From positions 1-64,000 of the forward strand of contig NZ_NBXB01000021.1 in assembly GCF_003399635.1 (NCBI RefSeq): DNA of 64,000 nt. Direction: 5' to 3'. The translations under genes and the position numbers were made by a program. This document shows, one piece after another, positions 25,116 to 33,498 of the stretch (positions within the stretch are counted from its first letter, which is position 1; every line of letters begins with the position of its first letter). This stretch comes from Subtercola boreus (GTDB taxonomy: Bacteria; Actinomycetota; Actinomycetes; Actinomycetales; Microbacteriaceae). The notes below the pieces were generated by a model, which did no database searches, was not told where the DNA came from, and saw only the letters and a program-made list of their open reading frames with translations.

Positions 25116-26787
25116 CGCCGTGGCGCGCATGTCGATCTCGCGGGCGATCTCGTGGCTGGCGGCGGAGCATCCCGACACCATCGCCGCGCGCGACGACGAC
25201 ACCGCCCTCACCTGGCGGGAGCTCGACCTCCGCACGAACCGTCTCGCCCGCGCCTACGCCGAGCTCGGAGTGGGCGTCGATTCGTTCGTCACGGTGGCCC
25301 TGCCGAACTCCGTGGAGTTCGTCGAGAGTTGCGTCGCCGCCTGGAAGCTCGGCGCCACCCCCCAGCCGCTCTCCTACCGTCTGCCACCCGCAGAGCGGGC
25401 CGCTGTGCTGGCGCTCGCGCGGCCCGCGCTGGTCGTCGGGTTGGACGCCGCGCCCGGCACGGCCGTGCCCGCTGCCGCCGCCTCACCCACCACCGCCGCG
25501 CAACCCGGCGGCGTCGCAACACCGTCGGCCGCGACATCCATCGCCGTGCCTCACCTCCCGCCGGGCTTCGCACCGCGCGCGGACCTCTCCGACGCTGAAC
25601 TCCCCGACGCGGCAGCCGCCTCGTGGAAGGCTCCCACTTCCAGCGGGAGCACCGGGCGTCCGAAGCTGATTCTCGCTGCGGCGTCAGCGCACGTCGACCC
25701 CGAGGGCCGCGTCGCCTCGTTCGTGCCGGCGCAGGCCGTGCAACTCGTCTCGGGCCCGCTGTTCCATTCGGCGCCGTTCACCTACGCGATGCGGGGGCTG
25801 ATGACAGGGCACACCCTCGTGATCCTGCCGCGCTTCGACGAACGCCGCGTGCTCGAGGCCATCGGCCTTCACCGCATCACCTGGGCGCCGCTCGTGCCGA
25901 CGATGATGAACCGCATCTGGCGCCTGCCGGCCGCGGTGAAGGATGCCTCGGACCTTGGCTCGCTCGAATCGATCCTGCACATCGGATCGGCGTGCCCGCC
26001 CTGGCTGAAGCGCGCCTTCATCGACTGGATCGGCCCCGACCGCGTCGTGGAGGTCTACGCGGGCACCGAATCGCAGGGCATCTCCACTATCACGGGCGGG
26101 GAGTGGCTCGAGCATCCGGGTTCCGTCGGGCGTCCGGGAGCCGGATCCGAGATGCAGATCTGGGGGCCGGATGATCGCCCCCTGCCCATCGGCGAGACCG
26201 GCCGCATCATGATGAGGCGGTCGGGAGGGCCCACCTACTCGTACCGGGGTAGCGCGGCGCAGCTGCGCCCGGACGGCTGGGACACCCTCGGCGACCTCGG
26301 CCACCTCGACGCCGACGGCTACCTCTACGTGGCCGATCGCGCGGACGACCTCATCATCACGGGAGGGGTGAACGTCTACCCCGCGGAGGTGGAGGGGGTG
26401 CTCGAGGAGCACCCCGGCATCCGCTCGGCCGTGGTCTTCGGACTGCCTGACGACGACCTCGGCGAGGTGGTGGTGGCGCTGGTCGACGTGGGCGGCGTGT
26501 CGGCTGGCCCTGCGGGCGTGGGTGGCGCGGCGGCTGACCCTACGGGCATGGTGTCGGGCGTGCGCGCTGACGGCACGGTTTTGGGGGTCGGCCAGCCGGT
26601 TACCGAGGCAGCGCTGCTCACCTGGCTGCGGCCGCGGCTCGACCCTGAGAAGCGCCCGCGCCGCATCGAGTTCACGACGGAGCCCGTGCGCGACGACGCA
26701 GGCAAGGTACGCCGTCACCTGTTGCGCGCCGAGCGCGGCGAGCGTGCCGAGCGCGCCGAGCGCGGCGCTCCGCCGTCGTACTCCTGA
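25108..26787 (+). CDS. Acyl-/aryl-CoA ligase-like AMP-dependent enzyme
   Basis: An ANL-superfamily adenylating enzyme of 559 aa. The P-loop TSSGSTGRPKLI is near residue 182 and the AMP/hinge motif GDLGHLDADGYLYVADRADD near 395. The latter is followed by TGGVNVYPAEVE. The catalytic Lys region near the C-terminus is DDAGKVRRH. Similarity is to bile-acid/acyl-CoA ligases; the substrate is unknown. Two Ala/Gly/Val-rich inserts (about 115-150 and 460-490) and a C-terminal ERAERAERG repeat resemble the low-complexity additions of neighbouring genes. The ATG overlaps the glycosyltransferase stop. It is the last gene of the Nit-cluster transcript. Confidence 0.85.
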   Translation: MPSAVARMSISRAISWLAAEHPDTIAARDDDTALTWRELDLRTNRLARAYAELGVGVDSFVTVALPNSVEFVESCVAAWKLGATPQPLSYRLPPAERAAVLALARPALVVGLDAAPGTAVPAAAASPTTAAQPGGVATPSAATSIAVPHLPPGFAPRADLSDAELPDAAAASWKAPTSSGSTGRPKLILAAASAHVDPEGRVASFVPAQAVQLVSGPLFHSAPFTYAMRGLMTGHTLVILPRFDERRVLEAIGLHRITWAPLVPTMMNRIWRLPAAVKDASDLGSLESILHIGSACPPWLKRAFIDWIGPDRVVEVYAGTESQGISTITGGEWLEHPGSVGRPGAGSEMQIWGPDDRPLPIGETGRIMMRRSGGPTYSYRGSAAQLRPDGWDTLGDLGHLDADGYLYVADRADDLIITGGVNVYPAEVEGVLEEHPGIRSAVVFGLPDDDLGEVVVALVDVGGVSAGPAGVGGAAADPTGMVSGVRADGTVLGVGQPVTEAALLTWLRPRLDPEKRPRRIEFTTEPVRDDAGKVRRHLLRAERGERAERAERGAPPSYS

Positions 26788-26833
26788 CGGGACGGCGGGA
26801 GTCCTACACTGCCGTTTGTCGTGCCTCGACCCA

Positions 26834-26899
26834 GAACGGACACGCTTGCGGCGATCCGCCGCAGCATATGCCGAGGGATTGCCGAAACCGTGTCCGTTC
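26834..26899. terminator. Nested palindrome between convergent genes
   Basis: GAACGGACACG (26834-26844) pairs with CGTGTCCGTTC (26889-26899), and inside lies a second stem GCGGC-GATCC-GCCGC (26848-26862). It sits between the end of the ligase gene and the end of the leftward DMT exporter gene, so a bidirectional terminator is likely, though there is no T-run. Confidence 0.5.
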
Positions 26900-26909
26900 C
26901 CGTGGGCGG

Positions 26910-27890
26910 TCAGTTGCGCGGGCGTGACCCGGGCGCGCGTGACCCGCGCGCCCGCACCGCGAACCCCGCGCACGCCACCACCACGAGGGCCGCCACCACC
27001 ACGAGCCACTCCAGGTGCTCCCCGAAGAACAGCGCTGCCCAGACGATCGTCAGCACCGGCTGCAGCAGCTGGATCTGGCTCACGTTCGAGATCGGTCCGA
27101 TCGCCAGCCCGCGGTACCAGACGAAGAACCCGAGGAACTGGCTGATCACGCTCACGTAGGCGAACGCCAGCCACCCGTCGACGCCGGCGACGAGCGGGCC
27201 GTGCGACGCACCGAGCAGCGTCAACGGAAGCATCACCGGCAGCGCCAGCACCAGCGCCCAGCAGATGATCTGCCATGAACCGAGTTCGCGGGCGAGCAGG
27301 GCGCCCTCCGCATAACCGACGGCTGCGAGGGCCACGGCGGCGAGCAAGAGCAGGTCGGAGGGCTGGAGTCCGCTGAAACCGCCACCGCTGACGGCGACGA
27401 ACGCGACCACCGCTACGAGGCCCGCGATGCTGGCGATCCAGAACGATCGGCTGGGCCGTTCTCCACCCCGCAGCACGGCAACGACGGCTGTTGCGGCGGG
27501 CAGCACGCCGATGACCACGGCGCCGTGCGCTGCGGGCGCGGAGTGCATTGCGAAACTGGTCAGCAGCGGGAATCCTGCCACCACCCCCGCGGCCACGATG
27601 AGCAGCCTCAGCCACTGTCGCCCGCGAGGCAGTCGGGGCCGGATGATCGCCAGCACGATCCCGGCGAGCACAGCGGCAACCACGGCGCGCCCGGCTCCCA
27701 CGAACAACGGGTCGAGGGTGCCCACCGCGACCCGTGTGAAGGGAAGCGTGAACGAGAAGGAGAGCACGCCGAGAAAGCCGAAGAGCAGCCCCCCGGGCAT
27801 CCCGCGTCCGGCTGCCGGCGTGTTGCCCGCGAGCTCGCCTGCCGATAGCGGAGTTCTCCAGGACCGGATAGCGCTACTCTTGTCTGTCAT
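26910..27890 (-). CDS. EamA/DMT-family transporter
   Basis: A ten-helix drug/metabolite exporter of 326 aa with two EamA repeats. Hydrophobic segments start near residue 30 and continue to the C-terminus; SPLLTSFAMHSAPAAHGAVV-like and YRGLAIGPISNVSQIQLLQPV blocks are typical of EamA repeats. The ATG at 27888-27890 shares two bases with the ATG of the divergent MocR regulator. A TATCCT hexamer five bases before it suggests a leaderless start. It is probably the transport target of that regulator. The substrate (an amino acid or vitamin-like amine) is unknown. Confidence 0.88.
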   Translation of the reverse strand: MTDKSSAIRSWRTPLSAGELAGNTPAAGRGMPGGLLFGFLGVLSFSFTLPFTRVAVGTLDPLFVGAGRAVVAAVLAGIVLAIIRPRLPRGRQWLRLLIVAAGVVAGFPLLTSFAMHSAPAAHGAVVIGVLPAATAVVAVLRGGERPSRSFWIASIAGLVAVVAFVAVSGGGFSGLQPSDLLLLAAVALAAVGYAEGALLARELGSWQIICWALVLALPVMLPLTLLGASHGPLVAGVDGWLAFAYVSVISQFLGFFVWYRGLAIGPISNVSQIQLLQPVLTIVWAALFFGEHLEWLVVVAALVVVACAGFAVRARGSRAPGSRPRN

Positions 27891-29298
27891 GGATGAGGAT
27901 AGCACCGACCATCGTCTCGACCGCCACCTCCGTCACCTCATCGAATCCAGTGGGGCCGGTGCGAAACTGCCGCCCACCCGCGCGCTGGTCAGCGACTTTG
28001 CCGCGAGTCCGCTGACAGTGCAGCGGGTGGTGCAACGTCTCGTGCAGGAAGGGCTGGTCGAGACGCGGCCAGGATCCGGCACCTTCGTCGCCCGGCCGCG
28101 CGTCATCGCGCGCTCGGACTTCTCCTGGCAGACCACCGCGCTCGGCCCCGCGCGGAACGGCGCAGCAACGGTCGGCACGTCGATGTCGCTCACGGCCCCG
28201 GATGCTATCGCTATGCACGGCGGCTACCCGTCCGAGGATCTGCTGCCCACCCGCCTCGTGCGCTCGGCGCTCACCCGGGCTGCCCGCGGGGGAGCGGCGC
28301 TCGACCGGCCGCCCGTCGCGGGCCTCAGCAACCTCCGCGCCTGGTTCGCGAACGAGGTGCGGTCGGGGCCGGGCGGGCGGTCCTCCGGAGTCTCCGGTGA
28401 CGACGTGATCGTGGTTCCGGGCAGCCAGAGCGCCCTGACCTCGATCTTCCGCGCGCTGGCTCAGCCGGGGGATGCGATCGTGATGGAGTCTCCCAGCTAT
28501 TGGGGCGCGATCGCGGCCGCCCACCAGGCCGGGCTGGTGATCGTGCCCGTGGCACGGGGAGCGGCCGCACCCTCGGCGGAGGCCCTCGACGACGCGTTCG
28601 CCAGCAGTGGTGCGCGTCTGTTCTACGCCCAGCCGCACTTCGCGAACCCCACCGGCGCACTCTGGACCCTTGCCGAGACCCGCGCGATCCTCGCCGTGGC
28701 CCGCGCCCGGAACGCGTTCGTGATCGACGACGACTGGGCCCACGACTTCGGGATCGACGCGGATGCCCGCCCGATCATCGCCGACGACACCGACGCTCAC
28801 GTGGTCTACCTCCGCTCGCTCACGAAGAGCGTCTCGTCGTCGCTCCGGGTGGGTGCGCTGATCGCTCGCGGTCCGGCGTTGGCGCGCATCCAGGTGGATC
28901 GCACGGTGACCGACCTCTACGTCAGCGGCATGCTGCAGGCCGCTGCCGTCGATGTCGTCACCGATCCGGGCTGGCGCAGTCATCTCGCGCAGCTGAGGTC
29001 GCAGCTGCGGCTCCGCCGGGATACCCTGGCGGGCCTGGTCGCCGGTCGCCTGGGCGGCGATACTCTGACGTCGTTGCCCAAGGGCGGGCTGAACCTCTGG
29101 CTGCGTTTCGACGACCGGTCGGATGCCCGGGATCTGGCCGCGCGCTGCCTCGCGGCCGGCCTCGCCGTGGCGCCCGGCAACGACTGGTTCCCGACCGAGC
29201 CGCCCGGCTCGTTCCTGCGCCTCAACTATTCCGGGGCACGCCCGGAGCGCTTCGAGGAGGCCGTGGCGATCCTCGAGGCCGCCCGCGACCCCCGCTGA
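27889..29298 (+). CDS. MocR-type regulator (GntR wHTH fused to class I aminotransferase)
   Basis: A 469-aa regulator. The N-terminal GntR winged helix (residues 1-75) includes LPPTRALVSDFAASPLTVQRVVQRLVQEG and ends with GSGTFV. The remainder is a fold-type I PLP aminotransferase, with the PLP Lys in RSLTKSVSSSLRVG near residue 315 and YAQPHFANPTG near 243. MocR proteins sense PLP or amino compounds and usually control a divergent gene, here the DMT exporter. The ATG at 27889 has no ribosome site but has TACTCT eight bases upstream, consistent with a leaderless mRNA. Confidence 0.92.
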   Translation: MDEDSTDHRLDRHLRHLIESSGAGAKLPPTRALVSDFAASPLTVQRVVQRLVQEGLVETRPGSGTFVARPRVIARSDFSWQTTALGPARNGAATVGTSMSLTAPDAIAMHGGYPSEDLLPTRLVRSALTRAARGGAALDRPPVAGLSNLRAWFANEVRSGPGGRSSGVSGDDVIVVPGSQSALTSIFRALAQPGDAIVMESPSYWGAIAAAHQAGLVIVPVARGAAAPSAEALDDAFASSGARLFYAQPHFANPTGALWTLAETRAILAVARARNAFVIDDDWAHDFGIDADARPIIADDTDAHVVYLRSLTKSVSSSLRVGALIARGPALARIQVDRTVTDLYVSGMLQAAAVDVVTDPGWRSHLAQLRSQLRLRRDTLAGLVAGRLGGDTLTSLPKGGLNLWLRFDDRSDARDLAARCLAAGLAVAPGNDWFPTEPPGSFLRLNYSGARPERFEEAVAILEAARDPR

Positions 29299-29335
29299 CG
29301 CGGAGACTGCTCGGGCCGCCACCGCAGCTCACACC

Positions 29336-29713
29336 TCATCCCTCGGGCCGGGAGGGTAGCTCCTGCAACGTCCAGGTGTTGCCGTCGGGGTCGGCGAACG
29401 TCACGAACTTTCCCCACGAGAGCTCCTCGACCTCTGACGCCTCGACGCCGGCGGCCAGCAGTGCCGTGCGAGCATCCGCAGCGCTCCGCACCACTACCTG
29501 CACGGCCTTCAGTGACCCGGGCTCCATCTCGGTGATGCCCTCGCCGAACGCAATCGAACAGGCCGAACCGGGAGGCGTCAGCTGCACGAATCGCAGGGTG
29601 TCGCTCACCTGGTTGTCGAAGTCGGCGTGAAAACCGACTTGGTCGACATAGAAGGCCTTCGCGCGGTCGACGTCGGTGACGGGAACGAAGATGAGTTCGA
29701 TCTTCCAGTCCAT
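29336..29713 (-). CDS. VOC/glyoxalase-fold protein
   Basis: A small vicinal-oxygen-chelate protein of 125 aa, with one betaalphabetabetabeta pair of modules. It opens KIELIFVPVTDVDRAKAFYV and closes with FADPDGNTWTLQEL, the usual VOC ends. Metal ligands are not complete in the standard pattern, so it may bind a small molecule instead of catalysing. The ATG at 29713 has AGGAG upstream; 5'-extended starts lack similarity. It ends 37 bases from the convergent MocR gene. Confidence 0.88.
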   Translation of the reverse strand: MDWKIELIFVPVTDVDRAKAFYVDQVGFHADFDNQVSDTLRFVQLTPPGSACSIAFGEGITEMEPGSLKAVQVVVRSAADARTALLAAGVEASEVEELSWGKFVTFADPDGNTWTLQELPSRPEG

Positions 29714-29802
29714 GGGATGCTCCTCTGCAGTGCGGCGGCCCGGCATCGGTGCGTGAGCCTTTCTCACACTGTAGAGCGGGCCGCCGACATCCGCGCGGAA
29801 CG

Positions 29803-30630
29803 TCAGTTCACGCCGAGGGGATGAGACCCGTTGCGACCCTCTTCTCCGCGGTCGAGGCCCGCGATGACGGCCAGGTCCTCAGGGGTGAGCTCGAAATCGA
29901 ACAGGTCGAAGTTCTCGGCCATCCGGTCGCGATTGTTCGACTTCGGGATCACGATGTTGCCGATCTGCAGGTGCCAGCGCAGGATGACCTGGGCCACCGA
30001 CTTGCCGTGCGCCGACGCGATGGTGCCGAGCTCGGGCGACGAATTGATGCGCCCCTGGCCGAGCGGGCCCCAAGCCTCCGTCGCGATGCCGTGCTCGGCA
30101 TGGAACGCGCGGAGCTCGGTCTGCTGCAGGTCGACGTGCAACTCGATCTGGTTGACGGCCGGAACGATCCCGGTCTCTGCCAGCAGCTGCTCGAGGTGCG
30201 GCACAAGGAAGTTCGAGACGCCGATCGAGCGCGCGAGCCCCTGCTCCTGCAGCTGCTCGAGGGCCTTGTAGGCCTCGACGAACGTGCCCTTCTCGGGAGC
30301 CGGCCAGTGGATGAGGTACAGGTCGACATAGTCGAGCTGCAGGCGCCCAAGGCTCTTCTTCATCGCCTCGATGCCATTGGTCTGGTCGTTGTTCCACAGC
30401 TTCGTGGTGACGAACAGCTCCTCGCGGGCGATGCCCGATTCTGCAATGGCGTGCCCGACGCCCTCTTCGTTCTTGTAGATGGCAGCGGTGTCGAGATGGC
30501 GGTAACCGACATCGAGGGCGTCGCGCACGATACGGCCGGTCTTGTCCGGATCGACCTTGAAGACTCCGAAGCCGAGCTGGGGAATCGTGAGGCCGTCGTT
30601 CAGGGTGTCTTCAGGTACGGTGTTCGTCAT
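29803..30630 (-). CDS. Aldo/keto reductase
   Basis: An NADPH-dependent aldo-keto reductase of 275 aa (AKR5-like). The catalytic tetrad is visible: Asp in HLDTAAIY, Tyr five residues later, Lys in TTKLWN and His in LIHWP. NADP-binding IPKSNNRDRM lies near residue 235. Relatives reduce 2,5-diketo-gluconate, methylglyoxal and other aldehydes. The ATG at 30630 has no good ribosome site, but TAAGCT lies six bases upstream, so it may be leaderless. Confidence 0.93.
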   Translation of the reverse strand: MTNTVPEDTLNDGLTIPQLGFGVFKVDPDKTGRIVRDALDVGYRHLDTAAIYKNEEGVGHAIAESGIAREELFVTTKLWNNDQTNGIEAMKKSLGRLQLDYVDLYLIHWPAPEKGTFVEAYKALEQLQEQGLARSIGVSNFLVPHLEQLLAETGIVPAVNQIELHVDLQQTELRAFHAEHGIATEAWGPLGQGRINSSPELGTIASAHGKSVAQVILRWHLQIGNIVIPKSNNRDRMAENFDLFDFELTPEDLAVIAGLDRGEEGRNGSHPLGVN

Positions 30631-30720
30631 GCTTCAAGCTTAGGGAACTAATCTGGGGCCAGCCGCGGAACAGACCCTCTGCGAGCATGCGACCCCGCGG
30701 CGAGAAAGCGAGCAGCCCGA

Positions 30721-31656
30721 ATGCCCGACAGCCCGTTGTCGCGCACCCCCTACGAGGTGCTCGGAGTGAGCCCTCGATCGAGCGATGACGAGCTCCGGAG
30801 GGCGTACCGGCGACTGCTCAGGGAGACGCATCCCGACACGGGTGGCAGCGCAGCCGAGTTCCACGCCGTGCAGCTCGCCTGGGAACGGGTCGGCACGAGT
30901 TCGGAGCGCGCTGCCTACGACTCGGGTGCGGGCGCCCGGTCGTCGGCTCCGGATGCCCGTGCCGCGGGTGGGTTCGGGGGAGCATCCACGCCCCACCGCC
31001 CGGAGGGCAGCTCGCTCAAGGCTCGCTCGTACGGGCATCCCGGGGGCGACGAACGCGAGCACTTCCTCACTCTGATGCGCGAATGGGTGGGGCGGGGCGT
31101 CGACCTGCCCGACCCGTACGACCCCACCCTGGTGCGTTCGGCGCCGAGGGAGATCAGGCGCTGGCTCGCCAAGGCGATGGCCGAGGAGGAGACGGCGCGC
31201 ATCGTGTCGACCCTCGGCATCGGCTACACGATCTGGAACAACGTGCTGGTCGGCCGCACCGGCGGCAATATAGACCAGCTCGTGCTCGGCCCTGCCGGGC
31301 TGTTCGCCATCCAGTCCGAGGACTGGGGCGGCGTCATCCGGCTCTCGCGGGGTGAACTCGTTGGAGAGGGCATCGCGAGCGATGAGGAGCCGTTCCGGAT
31401 GCTTGGCCAGAACGCCCGCGCTCTCGGGCGTGAACTCGGCGTGAAGTTCACCGCCCTGGTCATCGTTGTGCCCGACGACGATCTCGACCAAGCGATCGGC
31501 CAGATCGAGCGCGGCAGGCTCGCCGGTGCCGTCGTCGTGCGGCGTTCCGTGCTGCCCCAACTCCTTCGGAACGGGGTGGGCGGAGGTGAGCGCGCGAGCG
31601 TCGACCGGGTCTTCGAACTGCGCTCCCGGTTGCAGCAGGGCGTGCGTTTCGTCTGA
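30721..31656 (+). CDS. J-domain protein with NERD-like C-terminal domain
   Basis: A 311-aa protein with an unusual pairing. Residues 9-65 are a DnaJ domain with the HPD tripeptide (ETHPDTGG) that stimulates Hsp70. A Ser/Gly/Ala linker follows. From about residue 150 the sequence GYTIWNNVLVGRTGGNIDQL and GPAGLFAIQSEDWGG resembles NERD, a nuclease-related domain. NERD Lys/Glu catalytic residues are not all evident, so nuclease activity is uncertain. The start ATG at 30721 gives the J-domain near the N-terminus. It is single, between a divergent AKR gene and an M15-like gene. Confidence 0.75.
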   Translation: MPDSPLSRTPYEVLGVSPRSSDDELRRAYRRLLRETHPDTGGSAAEFHAVQLAWERVGTSSERAAYDSGAGARSSAPDARAAGGFGGASTPHRPEGSSLKARSYGHPGGDEREHFLTLMREWVGRGVDLPDPYDPTLVRSAPREIRRWLAKAMAEEETARIVSTLGIGYTIWNNVLVGRTGGNIDQLVLGPAGLFAIQSEDWGGVIRLSRGELVGEGIASDEEPFRMLGQNARALGRELGVKFTALVIVVPDDDLDQAIGQIERGRLAGAVVVRRSVLPQLLRNGVGGGERASVDRVFELRSRLQQGVRFV

Positions 31657-31751
31657 GTGGATGCTGGACCCTCGCCCTGCGGCCGCTGAGGCTGCATGCG
31701 TGCAGAGGCATAGCTTGTAGCTTCAATGAACCTGAAAATGTGCTCAGCGAT

Positions 31752-31778
31752 GTGACAAAAAGGTAACGGTTGGGTAAC
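31752..31778 (+). promoter_or_regulatory. Three GT(A/G)AC sites on an 11-bp grid, MtrA-like
   Basis: GTGAC at 31752, GTAAC at 31763 and GTAAC at 31774 are exactly 11 bp apart. Tandem 5-mers with helical-turn spacing are the binding pattern of OmpR-family regulators; GTAAC-type repeats suit MtrA, which controls cell-wall hydrolases in actinobacteria. The 251-base gap 31657-31907 shows no gene. The leader of about 120 bases after the array could fold but matches no riboswitch I recognise. Confidence 0.5.
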
Positions 31779-31907
31779 CTCGAAAAGTCGCCGCGACCAC
31801 CCGAAGCGGTTTCGGTGACGATCTGGACACCAAGCACCCAGATCCTGACGGGCCCGTGAAAGCCGCGCGGCCCGTGCGCACCGCAGTGCGCCGGAGGAAT
31901 ACGACAC

Positions 31908-33428
31908 GTGACTGACTCGAACGGACGACCAGATGGTTCCCCTGATCTGGCACCCGATTCGAGCTACGAAGTCCCTGTTGTCACGGCCTCTCTGAGCCGT
32001 CGGGCCCTGCGCGAACGCCTCGCCGCGTCGTCCGTTCCGCCTGTGGTGGCGTCCCGCCGTGAGCGCCGCGAACGCGAGCTGGCCGGAGAGGCTCCGGTTG
32101 TACCCGTGGCAGTTGTCGGCCCTGTCGAACCGATTGTGGTCGGCGACGCCGAACCTACTGTTCCCAGTGCCCGCCGGGCGCGCCGCGACATCCGGGGGCT
32201 CGAGCATCTGCTGCTCGCTCCCGTCGGGCAGCCGCTCCCCGTAGACGAGCCGGCCGCTGAGGTCGAGACCGAGCCCCAGCCGGCGGCCGCCGCTGAGCCG
32301 GACGTCGCCGCCGAGCCGGTCGCCCCCGCCCCCGAGCCGATCGCAGCCCCCGCGCTGGCTGCCACCGCCGAGCCACGCGCGGCTGCCGCGCCGGCCGCCG
32401 CCACTCTCGCGCCGGCCGCCGCCACTCTCGCGCCTGCCGCCGCTGCACCCGCTGCCACCCCCGAGCCCGCCACGATCCACTTCGACACCGAAGACCTCCC
32501 CGAGGCGCACGCCACTTCCGTGCACACGATGACCTTCAGCCACGCCGACGAGGACGCGCCTGTCGCCCGCGTCTCCGCAACCACGCCCCCCCGGGCATCC
32601 GCCGCCGTCGATGCCTCTGGGCCGCCGCGCCGCACGATGCCGCGCATCCGCCGCGCAGGGACAACCCCCCGCCCCGGTGCCCGCAAGCGCACCATCGCCA
32701 GCACGGTCGTGATGGTGGCGACGGCCGGACTGGTTGCGACGAGCGCCCTTCCCGCCTATGCCTACACCTACACGGACAACCCGATGGGTGCGAACCGGCA
32801 GGCCGTGAGCGACCTCGGCATCCAGAGCCTCACCGTCTCGGGCGTGAACGGGCAGGCCTCCTCGCGCGATGACTACAGCACCACCGGCAACGTCGCCGAG
32901 ATGGACTCGACGACCGGCACGACCGTCTCCCCGACCGTCCAGGCCCTCGCCGCCGAGCTGATGGCAGACGTCGCCTCGGGCAAACTGGTCGGATCGGTGC
33001 CCGACCACATCGTCGAGATCCGCAACCTGGCCAACGGTGTGGCGGTTCCCGGATGCGGTGTCGACTATCGCGTTCTGCAGACCATCAAGGTCGCCGTCGA
33101 CAACTTCGACAAGGTGGGTGTCAGCGACATCAACCGGCACTGCACCGGCCAGATCGAGGGCGCCGGTACGGCATCCTCGCACTACAAAGACGGCGGCGGA
33201 CACGCGGTCGACTTCTACATCCTGAACGGGCACGGCCTCACGGGCGCCGACTCCGACTCACTGAAGCTGATTCGCCTGCTCGACCCCCTCGTGCCCAAGG
33301 GCAGCGGTCTCGGGCAGTCCGGGTGCCGCCCGTCGATCGCCGTGTCGAACTTCGCTCCCTTCCCCGACACCTGCACCCACATGCACGTCGACTTCGGCAA
33401 CGCCCAAGGCGTGGCGCTTAAGTCCTAG
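31908..33428 (+). CDS. Membrane-anchored protein with M15/VanY-like extracellular domain
   Basis: A 506-aa protein. Residues 1-260 are a cytoplasmic, Ala/Pro/Glu-rich, disordered region with an SRRALRER motif. A single membrane segment (TIASTVVMVATAGLVATSALPAYA) lies near 265-288. The outer part has two motifs of the LAS metallopeptidase type: SSHYKDGGGHAVDFY near residue 425 (His and Asp ligands) and THMHVDFG near 492 (His ligand). That suggests a peptidoglycan peptidase or inactive relative. Cys residues in the outer domain may form disulfides. The GTG at 31908 follows GGAGGAA. An MtrA-like array upstream fits a wall-related role. Confidence 0.65.
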   Translation: MTDSNGRPDGSPDLAPDSSYEVPVVTASLSRRALRERLAASSVPPVVASRRERRERELAGEAPVVPVAVVGPVEPIVVGDAEPTVPSARRARRDIRGLEHLLLAPVGQPLPVDEPAAEVETEPQPAAAAEPDVAAEPVAPAPEPIAAPALAATAEPRAAAAPAAATLAPAAATLAPAAAAPAATPEPATIHFDTEDLPEAHATSVHTMTFSHADEDAPVARVSATTPPRASAAVDASGPPRRTMPRIRRAGTTPRPGARKRTIASTVVMVATAGLVATSALPAYAYTYTDNPMGANRQAVSDLGIQSLTVSGVNGQASSRDDYSTTGNVAEMDSTTGTTVSPTVQALAAELMADVASGKLVGSVPDHIVEIRNLANGVAVPGCGVDYRVLQTIKVAVDNFDKVGVSDINRHCTGQIEGAGTASSHYKDGGGHAVDFYILNGHGLTGADSDSLKLIRLLDPLVPKGSGLGQSGCRPSIAVSNFAPFPDTCTHMHVDFGNAQGVALKS

Positions 33429-33498
33429 CCCGCGCGTACGAGGCCGTCGCATGCCGCGTCGCTGACGCGCTGCCAGCCGTGCGCCACCGCCCTGTCGG

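Noticed and set aside
31780-31907. Possible c-di-AMP (ydaO-type) riboswitch before the M15-like gene
   Set aside because: The gene type and leader length would suit it, but I could not match the conserved core; a covariance-model search would decide.
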